64,000 bases of DNA from Butyrivibrio sp. AE2015 (GTDB taxonomy: Bacteria; Bacillota; Clostridia; Lachnospirales; Lachnospiraceae). Within the stretch, counting starts at the first letter, position 1. Each line of letters opens with the position of its first letter. The stretch is from positions 29,380-93,379 of the forward strand of contig NZ_ATVR01000012.1 in the NCBI RefSeq assembly GCF_000420825.1, read 5' to 3'. The notes beneath the pieces are model-generated. The model was not told where the DNA came from. It did not search any database and saw only the letters and a program-made list of their open reading frames with translations. Shown here piece after piece: positions 1-8,660 of the stretch. The position numbers and the translations under genes were made by a program.

Positions 1-326
1 TTTATCAGACTCGCTTCGCCAGATGCTGCGTCTGAAGCTTCAACCGTAGCTTCCTGCAAAGCCTCCTCTACAACTGACACTTCCTCAGAAACAGCTACTA
101 CTGGTTCTGCCTCAGGAGCCTTAGATTCAACACTTGTCAGATGTCTGGCCGAAATTCCTATTACAACCAGAACAACAGCTGCTGTCAAAAGAATTTTATA
201 GTGCCTGCAAATATTCTTTATAATACTTGCAAGAAATATCAAAACAATCTCAATCCATATCAGTAATGGAGCAATCTTCCTGTGCTTGTTATTAAAATCC
301 TTAATCTTACTCAAAAAACTCTGCAT
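1..326 (-). CDS. Membrane protein of unknown function, C-terminus outside window
   Basis: The reading frame is open from an ATG at 324-326 leftwards to the window edge, giving 108 residues with the C-terminal part missing. An AGGGATAAG ribosome site lies about 8 bases upstream of the ATG. The N-terminus is basic (MQSFLSKIKDF). Two hydrophobic stretches follow, at about residues 20-36 and 45-63, and then a Glu/Ala/Ser/Val-rich linker that looks extracytoplasmic. This is the layout of a membrane-anchored protein whose functional domain lies after the linker, outside the window, so no function can be assigned. The terminator at 416-458 separates it from the amidohydrolase gene upstream. Confidence 0.6.
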   Translation of the reverse strand, partial: MQSFLSKIKDFNNKHRKIAPLLIWIEIVLIFLASIIKNICRHYKILLTAAVVLVVIGISARHLTSVESKAPEAEPVVAVSEEVSVVEEALQEATVEASDAASGEASLI

Positions 327-415
327 AACTCTTATCCCTATCTTTAAAACATATACCGAATGATTCTATCTAAAAATCAATGTATAAGTCAATATGTTTT
401 TCGCAAAAAGGCCAC

Positions 416-458
416 AAAAAATCCACACGTAGCGGCACGGATCCTCTGCCACGTGTGG
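416..458 (-). terminator. Rho-independent terminator after the amidohydrolase gene
   Basis: On the minus strand CCACACGT (451-458) pairs with ACGTGTGG (423-430), with an inner TGCC/GGCA pairing. A run of six T (416-421) follows the stem. It sits 14 bases past the stop codon at 472. Confidence 0.85.
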
Positions 459-471
459 AAATCCATTTACA

Positions 472-1935
472 TCAAATCTTTGCTATAGCCCCTTTGGGTA
501 TTGGGCAGTTATAGCCATCTTTGGTCCTCTCTTTTAATTCTGAAAGGCTTTCCTTTAATATGTCTTCATTTTCAAAAAGATCTATCGCTGTGGCCGCCAG
601 CACCTTTCCTGCGTGAAGAAGTGCCTTCTTTCCAATGGAAGTGCCGCCACATGCGACATTCTGCCAGCTATGCCCCGGGCACCCATTAGGCCAGGAGGCA
701 ACATGTATCTGCACAGTAGGACAATTGTAGCTCACATCTCCCACATCAGTTGATGATGCTTCAAAAGCATCTCCCATGTAGTGCGGCAGTAAAAAGTCAT
801 TCATATAAGAGCCGTTTTCTTTCCTAAGTGAAGCTGCCTTTTTTGCATATTCCTCGTCAAAAGAAGAACCAATACCGGGATTTTTGTCACTGCCTTCATA
901 GGTTAGAGCTATCTCTTTTGCCAGATTCAGCTCCCAATCAGTGTGAACCGGAACTCCCAATTCTGCAAAATTCTTATATGCTACCTTCTCCAGACATCTA
1001 TTGGTAACTGTATCGGACATGCCATCTATAAAGATTCTCTCAACTGTTGTATCAGTCATAAGAGCCGCACCCTCTGCGATCTTGTCTACTCGCTCTTGAA
1101 GTTCCAGAGCCTCTTTTACATGGTTGGAACGCACCATATAAAGTACCTGAGCTCGTGCCTGAACGACGTTAGGACTCATTCCACCTGCATCTGTTATGGC
1201 ATAATGAACTCTCGCCTTATCACTCATGTGTTCTCTTAAAAACTGAACGCCGATATTCATCAGCTCCACAGCATCAAGAGCGCTTCTCCCCTTTTCAGGC
1301 GCTGCAGATGCGTGAGAAGATACTCCCTTAAATGTGTACTTCACCTGAATACAGGAATTGGACGAGCCTGTAACAACCTCATTGCAATCTGAAGGATGCC
1401 ATGTAAGTGCCGCATCTATATTATTCCATAGGCCATCCCTGGCAAAAAAGGCCTTCGATGCGCAGCCCTCTTCTCCGGGGCACCCATATAAAATAACAGT
1501 TCCCTCACGGCCTGATTCCTTAAGATATTTCTTTATCCCAATAGCCGCTGCCATGGCTCCTGCACCCAAAAGATTATGTCCGCATCCATGGGCTGAGCTA
1601 TCCGATGTTATGCTGCTTTCAAGCTTTGGGGCATCAAGATGCTCTTTATTTTCAACATTACATTTGGGAATTCCTGAAAGAGCATCATATTCTGCCAATA
1701 GCCCTATTACAGGTTTTCCATTGCCAAAAGAGGCCATAAAGGCCGTTGCGATACCGCTCAAGCCTTTTCTGACCTCAAATCCTTCATCTTCCATGACCTT
1801 ACAATACAGATCGCAGGACTTATACTCATTTAGAGAAAGTTCTGCATAATCCCATATTTTATCGGCCACATCATATATAAGTTTTTCTTTTTGCTCTATT
1901 TCTTCTACTGCAATTTTTTTATTTTTATCCATCAT
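472..1935 (-). CDS. M20-family amidohydrolase, AbgB-like
   Basis: This 487-residue protein belongs to the M20 metallopeptidase/amidohydrolase family, closest in layout to AbgB, a subunit of p-aminobenzoyl-glutamate hydrolase. Visible metal-site motifs are EYDAL (82-86), HGCGHN (116-121) with the Cys/His ligand pair, PGEEG with the catalytic Glu pair (155-156), and H180 in TWHPSD. A GHSWQ motif near the C-terminus fits the last ligand region. It probably cleaves an amide bond of an N-acylated amino acid in the cytoplasm. The next genes upstream encode a polar amino acid ABC importer on the same strand, 35 bases away, so import followed by hydrolysis of an acyl-amino acid or small peptide-like compound is plausible. 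The exact substrate cannot be read. Either of the first two Met codons may be the start; the ribosome site (GGACC) is weak. Confidence 0.85.
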   Translation of the reverse strand: MMDKNKKIAVEEIEQKEKLIYDVADKIWDYAELSLNEYKSCDLYCKVMEDEGFEVRKGLSGIATAFMASFGNGKPVIGLLAEYDALSGIPKCNVENKEHLDAPKLESSITSDSSAHGCGHNLLGAGAMAAAIGIKKYLKESGREGTVILYGCPGEEGCASKAFFARDGLWNNIDAALTWHPSDCNEVVTGSSNSCIQVKYTFKGVSSHASAAPEKGRSALDAVELMNIGVQFLREHMSDKARVHYAITDAGGMSPNVVQARAQVLYMVRSNHVKEALELQERVDKIAEGAALMTDTTVERIFIDGMSDTVTNRCLEKVAYKNFAELGVPVHTDWELNLAKEIALTYEGSDKNPGIGSSFDEEYAKKAASLRKENGSYMNDFLLPHYMGDAFEASSTDVGDVSYNCPTVQIHVASWPNGCPGHSWQNVACGGTSIGKKALLHAGKVLAATAIDLFENEDILKESLSELKERTKDGYNCPIPKGAIAKI

Positions 1936-1970
1936 CAGGTCCCATACATCCGGTAATTAATTATTCAAAT

Positions 1971-2747
1971 TTACAGCACTTTTCCCAAAAACTCCTGAAG
2001 CCTTGGGTGCTTAGGATGCTCAAAGATCTCAGCAGGTGTGCCCTGTTCAAGAAGTTTTCCATCAGCCATGAAAAGAACTCTGTTTCCTACTTCTCTTGCA
2101 AATCCCATCTCATGAGTAACAACAACCATTGTCATTCCCTCTGACGCAAGCTGCTTCATAACATCAAGAACTTCACCGACCATCTCAGGGTCAAGAGCTG
2201 ATGTAGGCTCGTCAAAAAGCATAACCTCCGGTTCCATCATAAGAGCTCTTACGATAGCGATACGCTGTTTCTGACCACCTGAAAGCTGAATCGGATAAGC
2301 GCCTGCTCTATCTTCAAGTCCAACTCTTTTTAATAGCTCTAAAGCCTTCTTTTTAGCTTCCTCTTCCGGAACTTTTTTTACCTTTATAGGAGCAAGGATC
2401 ATGTTATCCATGATAGTCATATGAGGGAAAAGATTGAAATGCTGGAATACCATTCCCATCTTCTGCCTGTGAAGATCCATGTCCACCTTAACCCATTTGC
2501 CGGATTCGTCTTTATATTTTTTCTTGGTTATATCAACATCGTCAAAAATGATAGCGCCGCCTGTAGGCTCTTCCAAAAGATTCAGTGAACGAAGGAATGT
2601 TGATTTACCACTTCCTGATGGTCCGATAACCACCATCACATCACCTCTGTCTATATCTACAGTTACTCCATCAAGAGCTTTGATAGCTCCACCATTATAA
2701 TGTTTTTCAAGGTCTATTACCTGAATAAGTTTATCTTCTGTCGCCAC
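1971..2747 (-). CDS. Polar amino acid ABC transporter, ATP-binding protein (GlnQ/HisP type)
   Basis: This is a 258-residue cytoplasmic ATPase of an amino acid importer. Walker [10 protein letters not shown] is at 42-50, the Q-loop is in VFQHFNLF (about 100-107), the signature LSGGQ is at 155-159, Walker B VMLFDE is at 175-180, and the H-loop is in THEMGF. The family is usually about 240 residues. The extra length is a lysine-rich segment (about 76-94) between the Walker A domain and the Q-loop. The gene overlaps the end of the permease gene by 17 bases and follows it in the same operon as the substrate-binding lipoprotein at 3585. Family placement is clear; the amino acid transported is not determined by the sequence. 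Confidence 0.93.
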   Translation of the reverse strand: MATEDKLIQVIDLEKHYNGGAIKALDGVTVDIDRGDVMVVIGPSGSGKSTFLRSLNLLEEPTGGAIIFDDVDITKKKYKDESGKWVKVDMDLHRQKMGMVFQHFNLFPHMTIMDNMILAPIKVKKVPEEEAKKKALELLKRVGLEDRAGAYPIQLSGGQKQRIAIVRALMMEPEVMLFDEPTSALDPEMVGEVLDVMKQLASEGMTMVVVTHEMGFAREVGNRVLFMADGKLLEQGTPAEIFEHPKHPRLQEFLGKVL

Positions 2748-3525
2748 GGCTCATTCTCCTTTCAAAATATGCTATGAGCTTACTTGTTGGGAAGCACAGG
2801 CAGAAATAAATTGCTGTTGCTACAAGCAAAGGCTCTATAATTATGAAAGTAGCGCCCCTTACGGCGTTAACAGCTGACATGATGTCCTGAACACCGATTG
2901 TATAGGTAATAGCTGACTCTTTTATAATTACTACAAATTCATTTGCAATTGCAGGAAGAATATTCTTGATAGCCTGCGGCAAAATGATATATCTCATGTT
3001 TTGCATCTGGCTCATACCAAGAGATCTTGCAGCCTCAGTCTGTCCACCGTCAATTGACTGAATTCCTGATCTCATTATCTCGCAAAGATATGCACCTGAG
3101 TTCATCCCAAGAGCTACAACACCGGGGAAAAATCTCTCAAACTTGATAAATCCAAAAAATGTGAAGCTTGGAAGTGTTATAAGAGATCCAAAAACTCCAT
3201 AATAGATGATCGCTACCTGAACGATAACAGGAGTAGATCTCAAAATCTCAACATATGCAGTTGCAAGAAAACTAAGAGGGTTGAACCTGCTAATGGCAGG
3301 AAGAAATCCCTTTTCCCTCTGGTGTCCTTCTTTATCAAGCCCCAAAAATGCAAATGGGTAAAAATGTGACATTCTCATGCCTGATAAAATAAGTGCCAAT
3401 ACAAAACCAATAGCCACTGTAAATAATGAAAGCATTACAGTGACTACCATACCCTGCCAGAACAGGCTGGCATAGGGTGAAATCTTAGAAAAATTTTCCG
3501 CTTTAATAAAACTATCCATATCCAT
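2731..3525 (-). CDS. Polar amino acid ABC transporter, permease (HisM/GlnP type)
   Basis: This 264-residue membrane permease belongs to the His/Glu/Gln/Arg/opine 3-TM permease family. Membrane segments are visible near residues 22-47, 85-115 and 220-245. The EAA loop that contacts the ATPase is recognisable ([10 protein letters not shown] onward, about 182-205) with the family's conserved G and the [11 protein letters not shown] pattern. A charged cytoplasmic insert rich in Lys/Glu/Gly separates the first segments (about 60-75). It is encoded between the binding-protein gene (60 bases upstream) and the ATPase gene (overlapping), giving a compact importer with what is presumably a permease homodimer. 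Confidence 0.92.
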   Translation of the reverse strand: MDMDSFIKAENFSKISPYASLFWQGMVVTVMLSLFTVAIGFVLALILSGMRMSHFYPFAFLGLDKEGHQREKGFLPAISRFNPLSFLATAYVEILRSTPVIVQVAIIYYGVFGSLITLPSFTFFGFIKFERFFPGVVALGMNSGAYLCEIMRSGIQSIDGGQTEAARSLGMSQMQNMRYIILPQAIKNILPAIANEFVVIIKESAITYTIGVQDIMSAVNAVRGATFIIIEPLLVATAIYFCLCFPTSKLIAYFERRMSRGDRR

Positions 3526-3584
3526 CCTTACTTTTGCGTGGGCAAAACATTTTTATGTCCTGCCCACACATATTTTATAATTTA

Positions 3585-4442
3585 TTAGTTATCGAGAAGT
3601 CCCTCGATTATCTCGCCACTTGCCTGCTCATTTGCAGTTGCAACGAATTCATCCATCTTACCACTCTCAATAGCGCTCTTTATTGCCTCATTTACAGCTG
3701 CCTTAAGAGCATCATTACCCTTTGATACACCGATTGCAGACCCTTCAGCTCCATCATAAGGAACATCAAGTACTACGCAAAGATCAGGATAATTCTTGGC
3801 ATAGCTCTCAGCAACAGCAGTCTCAATGTATGCGCCATCAAGCTTACCTGCGATTAGTTCTGCTACGATATCTGTAACCTTTGTGAGCTGGATGATATCT
3901 GCATCAGGGCTGTTTGTCTGAGCAAGGTCAACCTGGATTGAACCTGTCTGTGCGCCGATCTCAAGGCCTGCAGCATTTACATCAGCAAGGCTTGTAAACT
4001 TGTCTTTGTTGGCCTGTGTGCAAACAAATGACTGTCCACCTTCATAATAGATATCTGAGAAATCCATGATTGATTCACGCTTTGGATCAGGTGAAAGGCC
4101 TGCAACACCAAGGTCAACTGCCTTAGTCTGAAGTTCCATCAAAACACCATCAAAATCAACTGGAACAATCTCAAGCTCAAGTCCAAGATAATCTGCAATG
4201 TACTGAGCAAGTGCAATATCAAAACCTGCAAGCTGTGGAGTTCCGCTCTCATCTACTGCATAGAACTCATATGGAGCAAAGTCAGGTGAAGTAGCTACTG
4301 TGAGCTTTCCTGCTGTAACTGTAGAAATATCAGACTTGGCAGTTCCTGTGCTCTCATTTGTTGTAGATGATGAAGAACCGCATCCTACTGCAAGGATTGC
4401 CATCATTGATGCCATAACTAAAGAAATAATTTTCTTTTTCAT
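3585..4442 (-). CDS. Amino acid ABC transporter substrate-binding lipoprotein (SBP family 3)
   Basis: The chosen start at 4442 follows GGAGG (4450-4454) by seven bases. It gives a classic lipoprotein signal, MKKKIISLV onward, with the lipobox ending in Cys21 (LAVGC). An upstream in-frame ATG at 4514 would put 24 odd residues ahead of the signal peptide and has no comparable site. The mature 265-residue part is a type-3 solute-binding domain: LTVATSPDFAPYEF opens lobe one, GFDIALAQYIADYLG follows, and DLGVAGLSPDPKRE is the typical ligand-pocket stretch. It would deliver a polar amino acid to the permease and ATPase encoded downstream. Ligand identity is not evident. Confidence 0.93.
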   Translation of the reverse strand: MKKKIISLVMASMMAILAVGCGSSSSTTNESTGTAKSDISTVTAGKLTVATSPDFAPYEFYAVDESGTPQLAGFDIALAQYIADYLGLELEIVPVDFDGVLMELQTKAVDLGVAGLSPDPKRESIMDFSDIYYEGGQSFVCTQANKDKFTSLADVNAAGLEIGAQTGSIQVDLAQTNSPDADIIQLTKVTDIVAELIAGKLDGAYIETAVAESYAKNYPDLCVVLDVPYDGAEGSAIGVSKGNDALKAAVNEAIKSAIESGKMDEFVATANEQASGEIIEGLLDN

Positions 4443-4527
4443 AATTTTCCCTCCTGTATGCATATAAAAGATTGAAATATGCATTTTAATAACCGTTTCT
4501 GTATTTTTATGCATTAATCATGTATAA

Positions 4528-4556
4528 ATAATAATACACTTGATGTTTTTTATCAA
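4528..4556 (-). promoter_or_regulatory. Sigma-A-type promoter of the amino acid importer operon
   Basis: On the minus strand a -35 box TTGATA (4551-4556) and a -10 box TATTAT (4528-4533) are separated by exactly 17 bases. They sit about 85 bases upstream of the start at 4442, in AT-rich DNA with no competing gene. Confidence 0.6.
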
Positions 4557-4664
4557 TAGTAAATTAAAAGAAAATTAAATTCTTGATAGCTTATCATATT
4601 TACGATAACATTATTATATATCACTGATAATTACATTTCTAACAAATTAGGTGGAATATAGTAA

Positions 4665-4817
4665 ATGACTAATAAAAAGGAAAAAGAAACCCTGATCCAT
4701 GATTCAGGTCTTATCGAAGATAAACGAGTTCAAAAATCGAGAATATTTGTCGCCTTGTGCCAGATTTTTTCGATCATTCTGATCTTTTTAGGGATAATGG
4801 CTATTTTTGCTAAATAA
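4665..4817 (+). CDS. 50-residue single-span membrane protein upstream of a K+ channel gene
   Basis: A short frame starting at 4665 encodes 50 residues. The first 25 or so are charged (MTNKKEKETLIHDSG), and the rest is one hydrophobic helix (about 28-48) ending in AIFAK. AGGTGG lies about 9 bases before the ATG. The stop is 12 bases before the start of the channel gene, with that gene's GGAG site in between, so the two are very likely co-transcribed and the peptide may be an accessory subunit. That role is inferred from position only; no family was recognised. Confidence 0.6.
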   Translation: MTNKKEKETLIHDSGLIEDKRVQKSRIFVALCQIFSIILIFLGIMAIFAK

Positions 4818-4829
4818 GGAGCTGCGAAA

Positions 4830-5558
4830 ATGGAAGATTCTAAAAGAAGAATGTATGAAGTCCTTGAGGCTTCCCATACCGGAGACTCTTCGTCCAAAGC
4901 ATACGACATGCTGATGACCACTTCAGTTATCGTAAGCCTTATTCCTCTTACGCTCAAAACAGAAAATGTCTATACAGTATATATAGATATTCTTACTTTT
5001 TTAGTTCTTTTGATAGATTACTGCGCCAGGCTCTATACCGCTGATTACAAAATGGGATACAAGAGCATCAGCGCTTACATAGCTTATCTTTTTACTCCAC
5101 TTGCCATATTTGATTTTCTGTCTCTTATCCCAATCCTATATGTTATCTGGCCTGTAAACACGTCTTTAAAGCTCCTTAGGCTTTTTAGGGCTTTCAGAGT
5201 CATAAAGCTGGTTCGCTATTCCAAAACAATGGTCGTTATCTCAAATATGTTAAGGAAGGTAAGAAAACAACTTGGAGCAGTTCTCATCCTTATTGTAATC
5301 TACATATTCATTTCGGCTATGCTGATCTTCCAGCTTGAATCAGCTCTTTTCAACAATTTCCTTGATGCTCTGTACTGGGCAACAATATCAATCACAACCA
5401 TTGGCTATGGCGATATTTCTCCTGTCACCACTGCAGGAAGAGTCATAACCATGATATCTGCCCTTGTTGGCATGGCTGTCATTGCTCTTCCTACCGGTAT
5501 TATCAGTGCGGCCTATATGGATGAGATCCGCCGAAAGAAATCAAAATACGAATTATAA
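4830..5558 (+). CDS. Voltage-gated-type potassium channel, six transmembrane segments
   Basis: This 242-residue protein has the full Kv-type layout: S1-S3 (about 28-105), an S4-like helix with repeated basic residues (LLRLFRAFRVIKLVRY, about 115-130), S5 (about 148-168), a pore helix, and S6 (about 206-228). The selectivity filter TIGYGD at 190-195 identifies it as K+-selective. No cytoplasmic RCK or cyclic-nucleotide domain follows S6, so voltage is the likely gate. The start follows a GGAG site and lies 12 bases after a 50-residue membrane peptide gene. The convergent lipoprotein gene ends 2 bases beyond the stop. Family assignment is firm; physiological role (membrane potential, K+ efflux) is inferred. 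Confidence 0.93.
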   Translation: MEDSKRRMYEVLEASHTGDSSSKAYDMLMTTSVIVSLIPLTLKTENVYTVYIDILTFLVLLIDYCARLYTADYKMGYKSISAYIAYLFTPLAIFDFLSLIPILYVIWPVNTSLKLLRLFRAFRVIKLVRYSKTMVVISNMLRKVRKQLGAVLILIVIYIFISAMLIFQLESALFNNFLDALYWATISITTIGYGDISPVTTAGRVITMISALVGMAVIALPTGIISAAYMDEIRRKKSKYEL

Positions 5559-5560
5559 GG

Positions 5561-6223
5561 TCACGGCGACTGCAAAAAGTCCTTCAAATTAAATTCCTTA
5601 CCGGTTCTATCCTCATATATTTCAGAAAAACTCTTACCCTGGTCTTTTGGGTCAAGGTCGACGTTCTGTGCATGGACTTTCCATGAACTGTCATCTGACA
5701 AAAACTGATAGGCAATATTGTGCTGAAGCCATTCATATGCCATATCCTCGGCTGTTCTGTATGACTCCATATCACTGCCATGAATCTGATGAACACTAAT
5801 AAGTGCCTCACATATAATAGTCATATCTTCAGTATTATTTATCTTGTAAGAATCGTAAATTTTCCAATTATCCGTGGTATAGACTACTGAAAAATCTTCA
5901 CCATCATAGGTAAAAAGATAATTCTTGCCATTTCCATCTGTATCACGAAGGTTTATATCTGAAGGGTCTGAAAGTATACCTCCCCCTACTTCCGTTGATG
6001 CTGCAACTGAAGAATCCAAATGATCAGTACTGCTATCTTCTTCCAGAGCTGTTTCTTTATCAATATCCTCAATAGAGGAGTCCTCTTCTGCTTCAAGGCT
6101 GCTATAAAGCTGCTCAAAGCTTAAATCTGCACTGCCTTCATCTTCTATTATTTGCGTTAAGCTACAGCCATTTAGAAGGAGCATAATTATTAACATAGGT
6201 AAAAAGAATTGTTTTTTCATCAT
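5561..6223 (-). CDS. Hypothetical lipoprotein
   Basis: No family was recognised. From the Met codon at 6223 the protein begins MMKKQFFLPM, then a hydrophobic core, then LLLNGC with the lipid-carrying Cys at position 20. A long acidic Ser/Glu/Asp-rich linker (about 25-85) follows, and then a folded part of roughly 120 residues beginning at SDINLRDTDGNG, with many aromatic residues. It should be anchored on the outer face of the membrane. An earlier in-frame ATG at 6268 has a better-placed AGGGA site but would put 15 unusual residues before the signal, so the start is uncertain. It converges on the K+ channel gene and is divergent from the PrsW-like gene; neither tells its function. Confidence 0.7.
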   Translation of the reverse strand: MMKKQFFLPMLIIMLLLNGCSLTQIIEDEGSADLSFEQLYSSLEAEEDSSIEDIDKETALEEDSSTDHLDSSVAASTEVGGGILSDPSDINLRDTDGNGKNYLFTYDGEDFSVVYTTDNWKIYDSYKINNTEDMTIICEALISVHQIHGSDMESYRTAEDMAYEWLQHNIAYQFLSDDSSWKVHAQNVDLDPKDQGKSFSEIYEDRTGKEFNLKDFLQSP

Positions 6224-6378
6224 ACTCAAGATTATACCTTCATATATCATGAAATCAAGAATCTGCATTTATTCCCTACCACAATTCAGTTGACATTTGT
6301 CTTGAAATATAATAACTTATCCAAGTAATTAATTTTTATTAATTATGGAAAAAAGCATGAAAAAAGGGGAAAAATTAA

Positions 6379-7284
6379 ATGTCAACACTAGCTTTACTTG
6401 CAGTACTTCCTGCAATCGTTCTGCTCGTTGTTATCTACAAAGCTGATAACATCGAGAAAGAGCCATTTTCACTTATGGCCAAAGTTTTCGGACTTGGTGC
6501 TCTTACAACAATCAGCGCCATGATCTTAGAAGAGATAGGATTGTATATTCTGTCATTCTTCTTCTACACACCAAATGCACTTTACACATTTTTTGAAATG
6601 TTCTGCGTTGTTGCTCTTGCAGAGGAAGCCGGAAAATATTTCGTACTTAAAAAGGCTACCTGGAAAAACAAAGAGTTCAACTTCTCATTCGATGGAATAG
6701 TTTATTCTGTTTGTGCTTCACTAGGTTTTGCGACACTCGAAAATATTCTCTACGTTATCCAGGGCGGTTTTTCAACTGCTATAATGCGTGCTATCACTGC
6801 TGTTCCTGGCCACTGCATCTTCGGAATCTTCATGGGTATCTACTACGGTATTGCCAAGGGCTGTGAACTTAGAGGCGATGAAAACGGCAAAAAGCTCAAT
6901 CTAAGAAAAGCTCTTCTCGTTCCTATTTTCCTTCATGGTTTCTATGATTTCAGCTGTTCACTTGAATATGATGGAATGCTCCTTGTATTTATCCTTCTTG
7001 AGATATTCATGACAGTTAACGCGATCAAGATGGTAAAAAAGATGTCAAAAGAAGACAAACCACTTAGTCCTGAGGTTCAGATGGCTGCTCCTACAGTAGA
7101 TTCAGTCGGATCAGTTGCTCCTGTAGTATTTCCTGAAAACATTCAGCCTGCTGTAGAAAATGCTGCAACTGTAACACCTGAATTTGCTACAGCAAATACT
7201 CAGTCAGCTCCTGTTAATGTTCCTCCGGTAAATCCTAATCCGGTTTTTACCGCTGATAGCATTGATCAGTCAACAAACGCATAA
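6379..7284 (+). CDS. prsW: PrsW-family intramembrane metalloprotease
   Basis: This 301-residue polytopic membrane protein carries the PrsW motifs: EEAGK at 82-86 (catalytic Glu pair), the GH of AVPGHCIFG (144-145), and HGFYD at 186-190. In Bacillus subtilis PrsW makes the first cut in the anti-sigma factor RsiW. No sigma/anti-sigma pair is next to this gene, so its substrate here is unknown. The membrane part ends near residue 220. It is followed by a Lys-rich stretch and a Pro/Ala/Val/Thr-rich tail of about 60 residues (240-301) that is not part of the catalytic core and looks unstructured. The gene stands alone between a divergent lipoprotein gene and a bidirectional terminator. Confidence 0.85.
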   Translation: MSTLALLAVLPAIVLLVVIYKADNIEKEPFSLMAKVFGLGALTTISAMILEEIGLYILSFFFYTPNALYTFFEMFCVVALAEEAGKYFVLKKATWKNKEFNFSFDGIVYSVCASLGFATLENILYVIQGGFSTAIMRAITAVPGHCIFGIFMGIYYGIAKGCELRGDENGKKLNLRKALLVPIFLHGFYDFSCSLEYDGMLLVFILLEIFMTVNAIKMVKKMSKEDKPLSPEVQMAAPTVDSVGSVAPVVFPENIQPAVENAATVTPEFATANTQSAPVNVPPVNPNPVFTADSIDQSTNA

Positions 7285-7291
7285 AACAAAT

Positions 7292-7326
7292 AAAAAAAGC
7301 TTGCTGCACATGTAGCAAGCTTTTTT
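7292..7326. terminator. Bidirectional terminator between prsW and the HDOD gene
   Basis: AAGCTTGCT (7297-7305) and AGCAAGCTT (7314-7322) form a 9-bp stem around an 8-base loop. It is flanked by seven A (7292-7298) and six T (7321-7326), so it can end transcription from both converging genes. Confidence 0.85.
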
Positions 7327-7337
7327 ATTATTCTTTT

Positions 7338-8564
7338 TTAATTTGCAGGAATGAGATCTCTGTACCAGCGCAGTGCTCCAAGGTATGCCTCATAGATCTT
7401 GTCCATATCCAGGTTTTCAAGAACCATTATTCTTGAAACTTCCGTCCAGTCAGCATCCTCATATGACTTAATAAAATGCAAGATCTTGGCATAATCGCCC
7501 TCTCCATCCAAAAGAGCTGCTCTTACATTTTTAGGAACAACAACCATATCAAGTGCTTCCTGCATAGGCTTATCAAGCATAATATCAAGCGCTGAGAAAA
7601 GACCCATGATAAAGAGTTCCGGAGCCATAATGGAAAGCTCAAAGCTTTCAGAGAGGTTCTCAGCAAATTTAGCCCTTATCATAACAAGTCTAGTGATCTC
7701 CGACGGCTTATCAGAACAGAGTTCCTTAGTAACCGCTGTATTTATCCAACGCTTTAGCTCTTTTTGGCCCATCATCGCAGCTGCATGCCTGATAGATGTG
7801 ATCTCCGAATTAAGAGCCATCCTGTTTACAATCTCCAAAAGAGAAATAACAAGCGCAGGGTCCTTTCCGATGACATCAGCAGCTTCTGTAAGATCAAAGT
7901 CAGGGTTATTTACAACATTTAAAAGCTCTATATAAGTTGCCTTCAAAGGACTGACTTCTGTCTCTGATTCCTTTACGGGCATTCTGAAAAATCCGCCCTC
8001 ATAAAGGTCATATCCACCGTCTTTTGTAAGCTCATCATATTCTTCCTGAGTATCAACATTAACGGCGCAGAGCTTTATATTTGGATAAACCGAGCTGAAA
8101 TAGAGCTTGGCTTTATCAATATGTATTTTTGCATGATTAAGCAGAATGTAATCGCACTTACTTAAGATTTCTCTGTAGGGTTCAAAACTTGCAATCGGAA
8201 GCTTACGCATAGCAAGCTTGTACCCCTGACTCTTCAGCTCTTTTACCCTTCTGACAAACTGTTCCTCCGGAAGGATCGTATTATCCATCAAAAGAACTAC
8301 CTTTTCAGCAGGCACAGTACACTGAAGAGAAATCTCAGAGAAAATAGAAAACTGATTAATGGGGACAAATACTTCCTTTCCACCGGAAAGTGTGGCAACG
8401 CCCATGCTGCTTACAACTTCAAGCTCATGGATGGTGCCTGCGCCGTCATATCTGGCGCCTCCTTCAAATCCCGGATTCAGGAAGTGGTTTTCTTTTCTCG
8501 CGAAAACTGAATAGGCACAAACCGACATTTTATCGTCAAATAAAGGAATTAATGTAGCAAGCAT
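7338..8564 (-). CDS. EAL-like/HDOD domain signalling protein
   Basis: This is a 408-residue cytoplasmic protein with the YuxH/CdgJ-type arrangement. An N-terminal EAL-fold region (about 15-190) is followed by an HDOD domain (about 200-390, from YIELLNVVNNPDFDLTEAAD through the SIRHAAAMMGQKELKRWI motif). The EAL region keeps family landmarks such as LAMRKLP and DYILLNHAKI, but lacks a Glu-x-Leu signature and most metal-binding acidic residues. It therefore probably binds rather than hydrolyses cyclic di-GMP, or has become a structural domain. HDOD domains act as non-enzymatic signalling modules. The gene is monocistronic. In relatives such proteins influence motility, which fits the chemoreceptors encoded nearby, but that link is inferred. 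Confidence 0.82.
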   Translation of the reverse strand: MLATLIPLFDDKMSVCAYSVFARKENHFLNPGFEGGARYDGAGTIHELEVVSSMGVATLSGGKEVFVPINQFSIFSEISLQCTVPAEKVVLLMDNTILPEEQFVRRVKELKSQGYKLAMRKLPIASFEPYREILSKCDYILLNHAKIHIDKAKLYFSSVYPNIKLCAVNVDTQEEYDELTKDGGYDLYEGGFFRMPVKESETEVSPLKATYIELLNVVNNPDFDLTEAADVIGKDPALVISLLEIVNRMALNSEITSIRHAAAMMGQKELKRWINTAVTKELCSDKPSEITRLVMIRAKFAENLSESFELSIMAPELFIMGLFSALDIMLDKPMQEALDMVVVPKNVRAALLDGEGDYAKILHFIKSYEDADWTEVSRIMVLENLDMDKIYEAYLGALRWYRDLIPAN

Positions 8565-8660
8565 TATCCGCTCCTTTCACGTGCGCATAACAATCTCCCA
8601 CTCACTAATATTGTACCCCATCATTTGGAATATACCAATTATATTTTTATAAAATTACGT

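Noticed and set aside
1358..1849. Plus-strand open frame of 163 codons
   Set aside because: It lies entirely antisense to the amidohydrolase gene, has no ribosome site and has no protein-like composition.
6285..6320. TTGACA and TATAAT boxes upstream of prsW
   Set aside because: Both hexamers are present, but the spacing is only about 12 bases, too short for a normal promoter.
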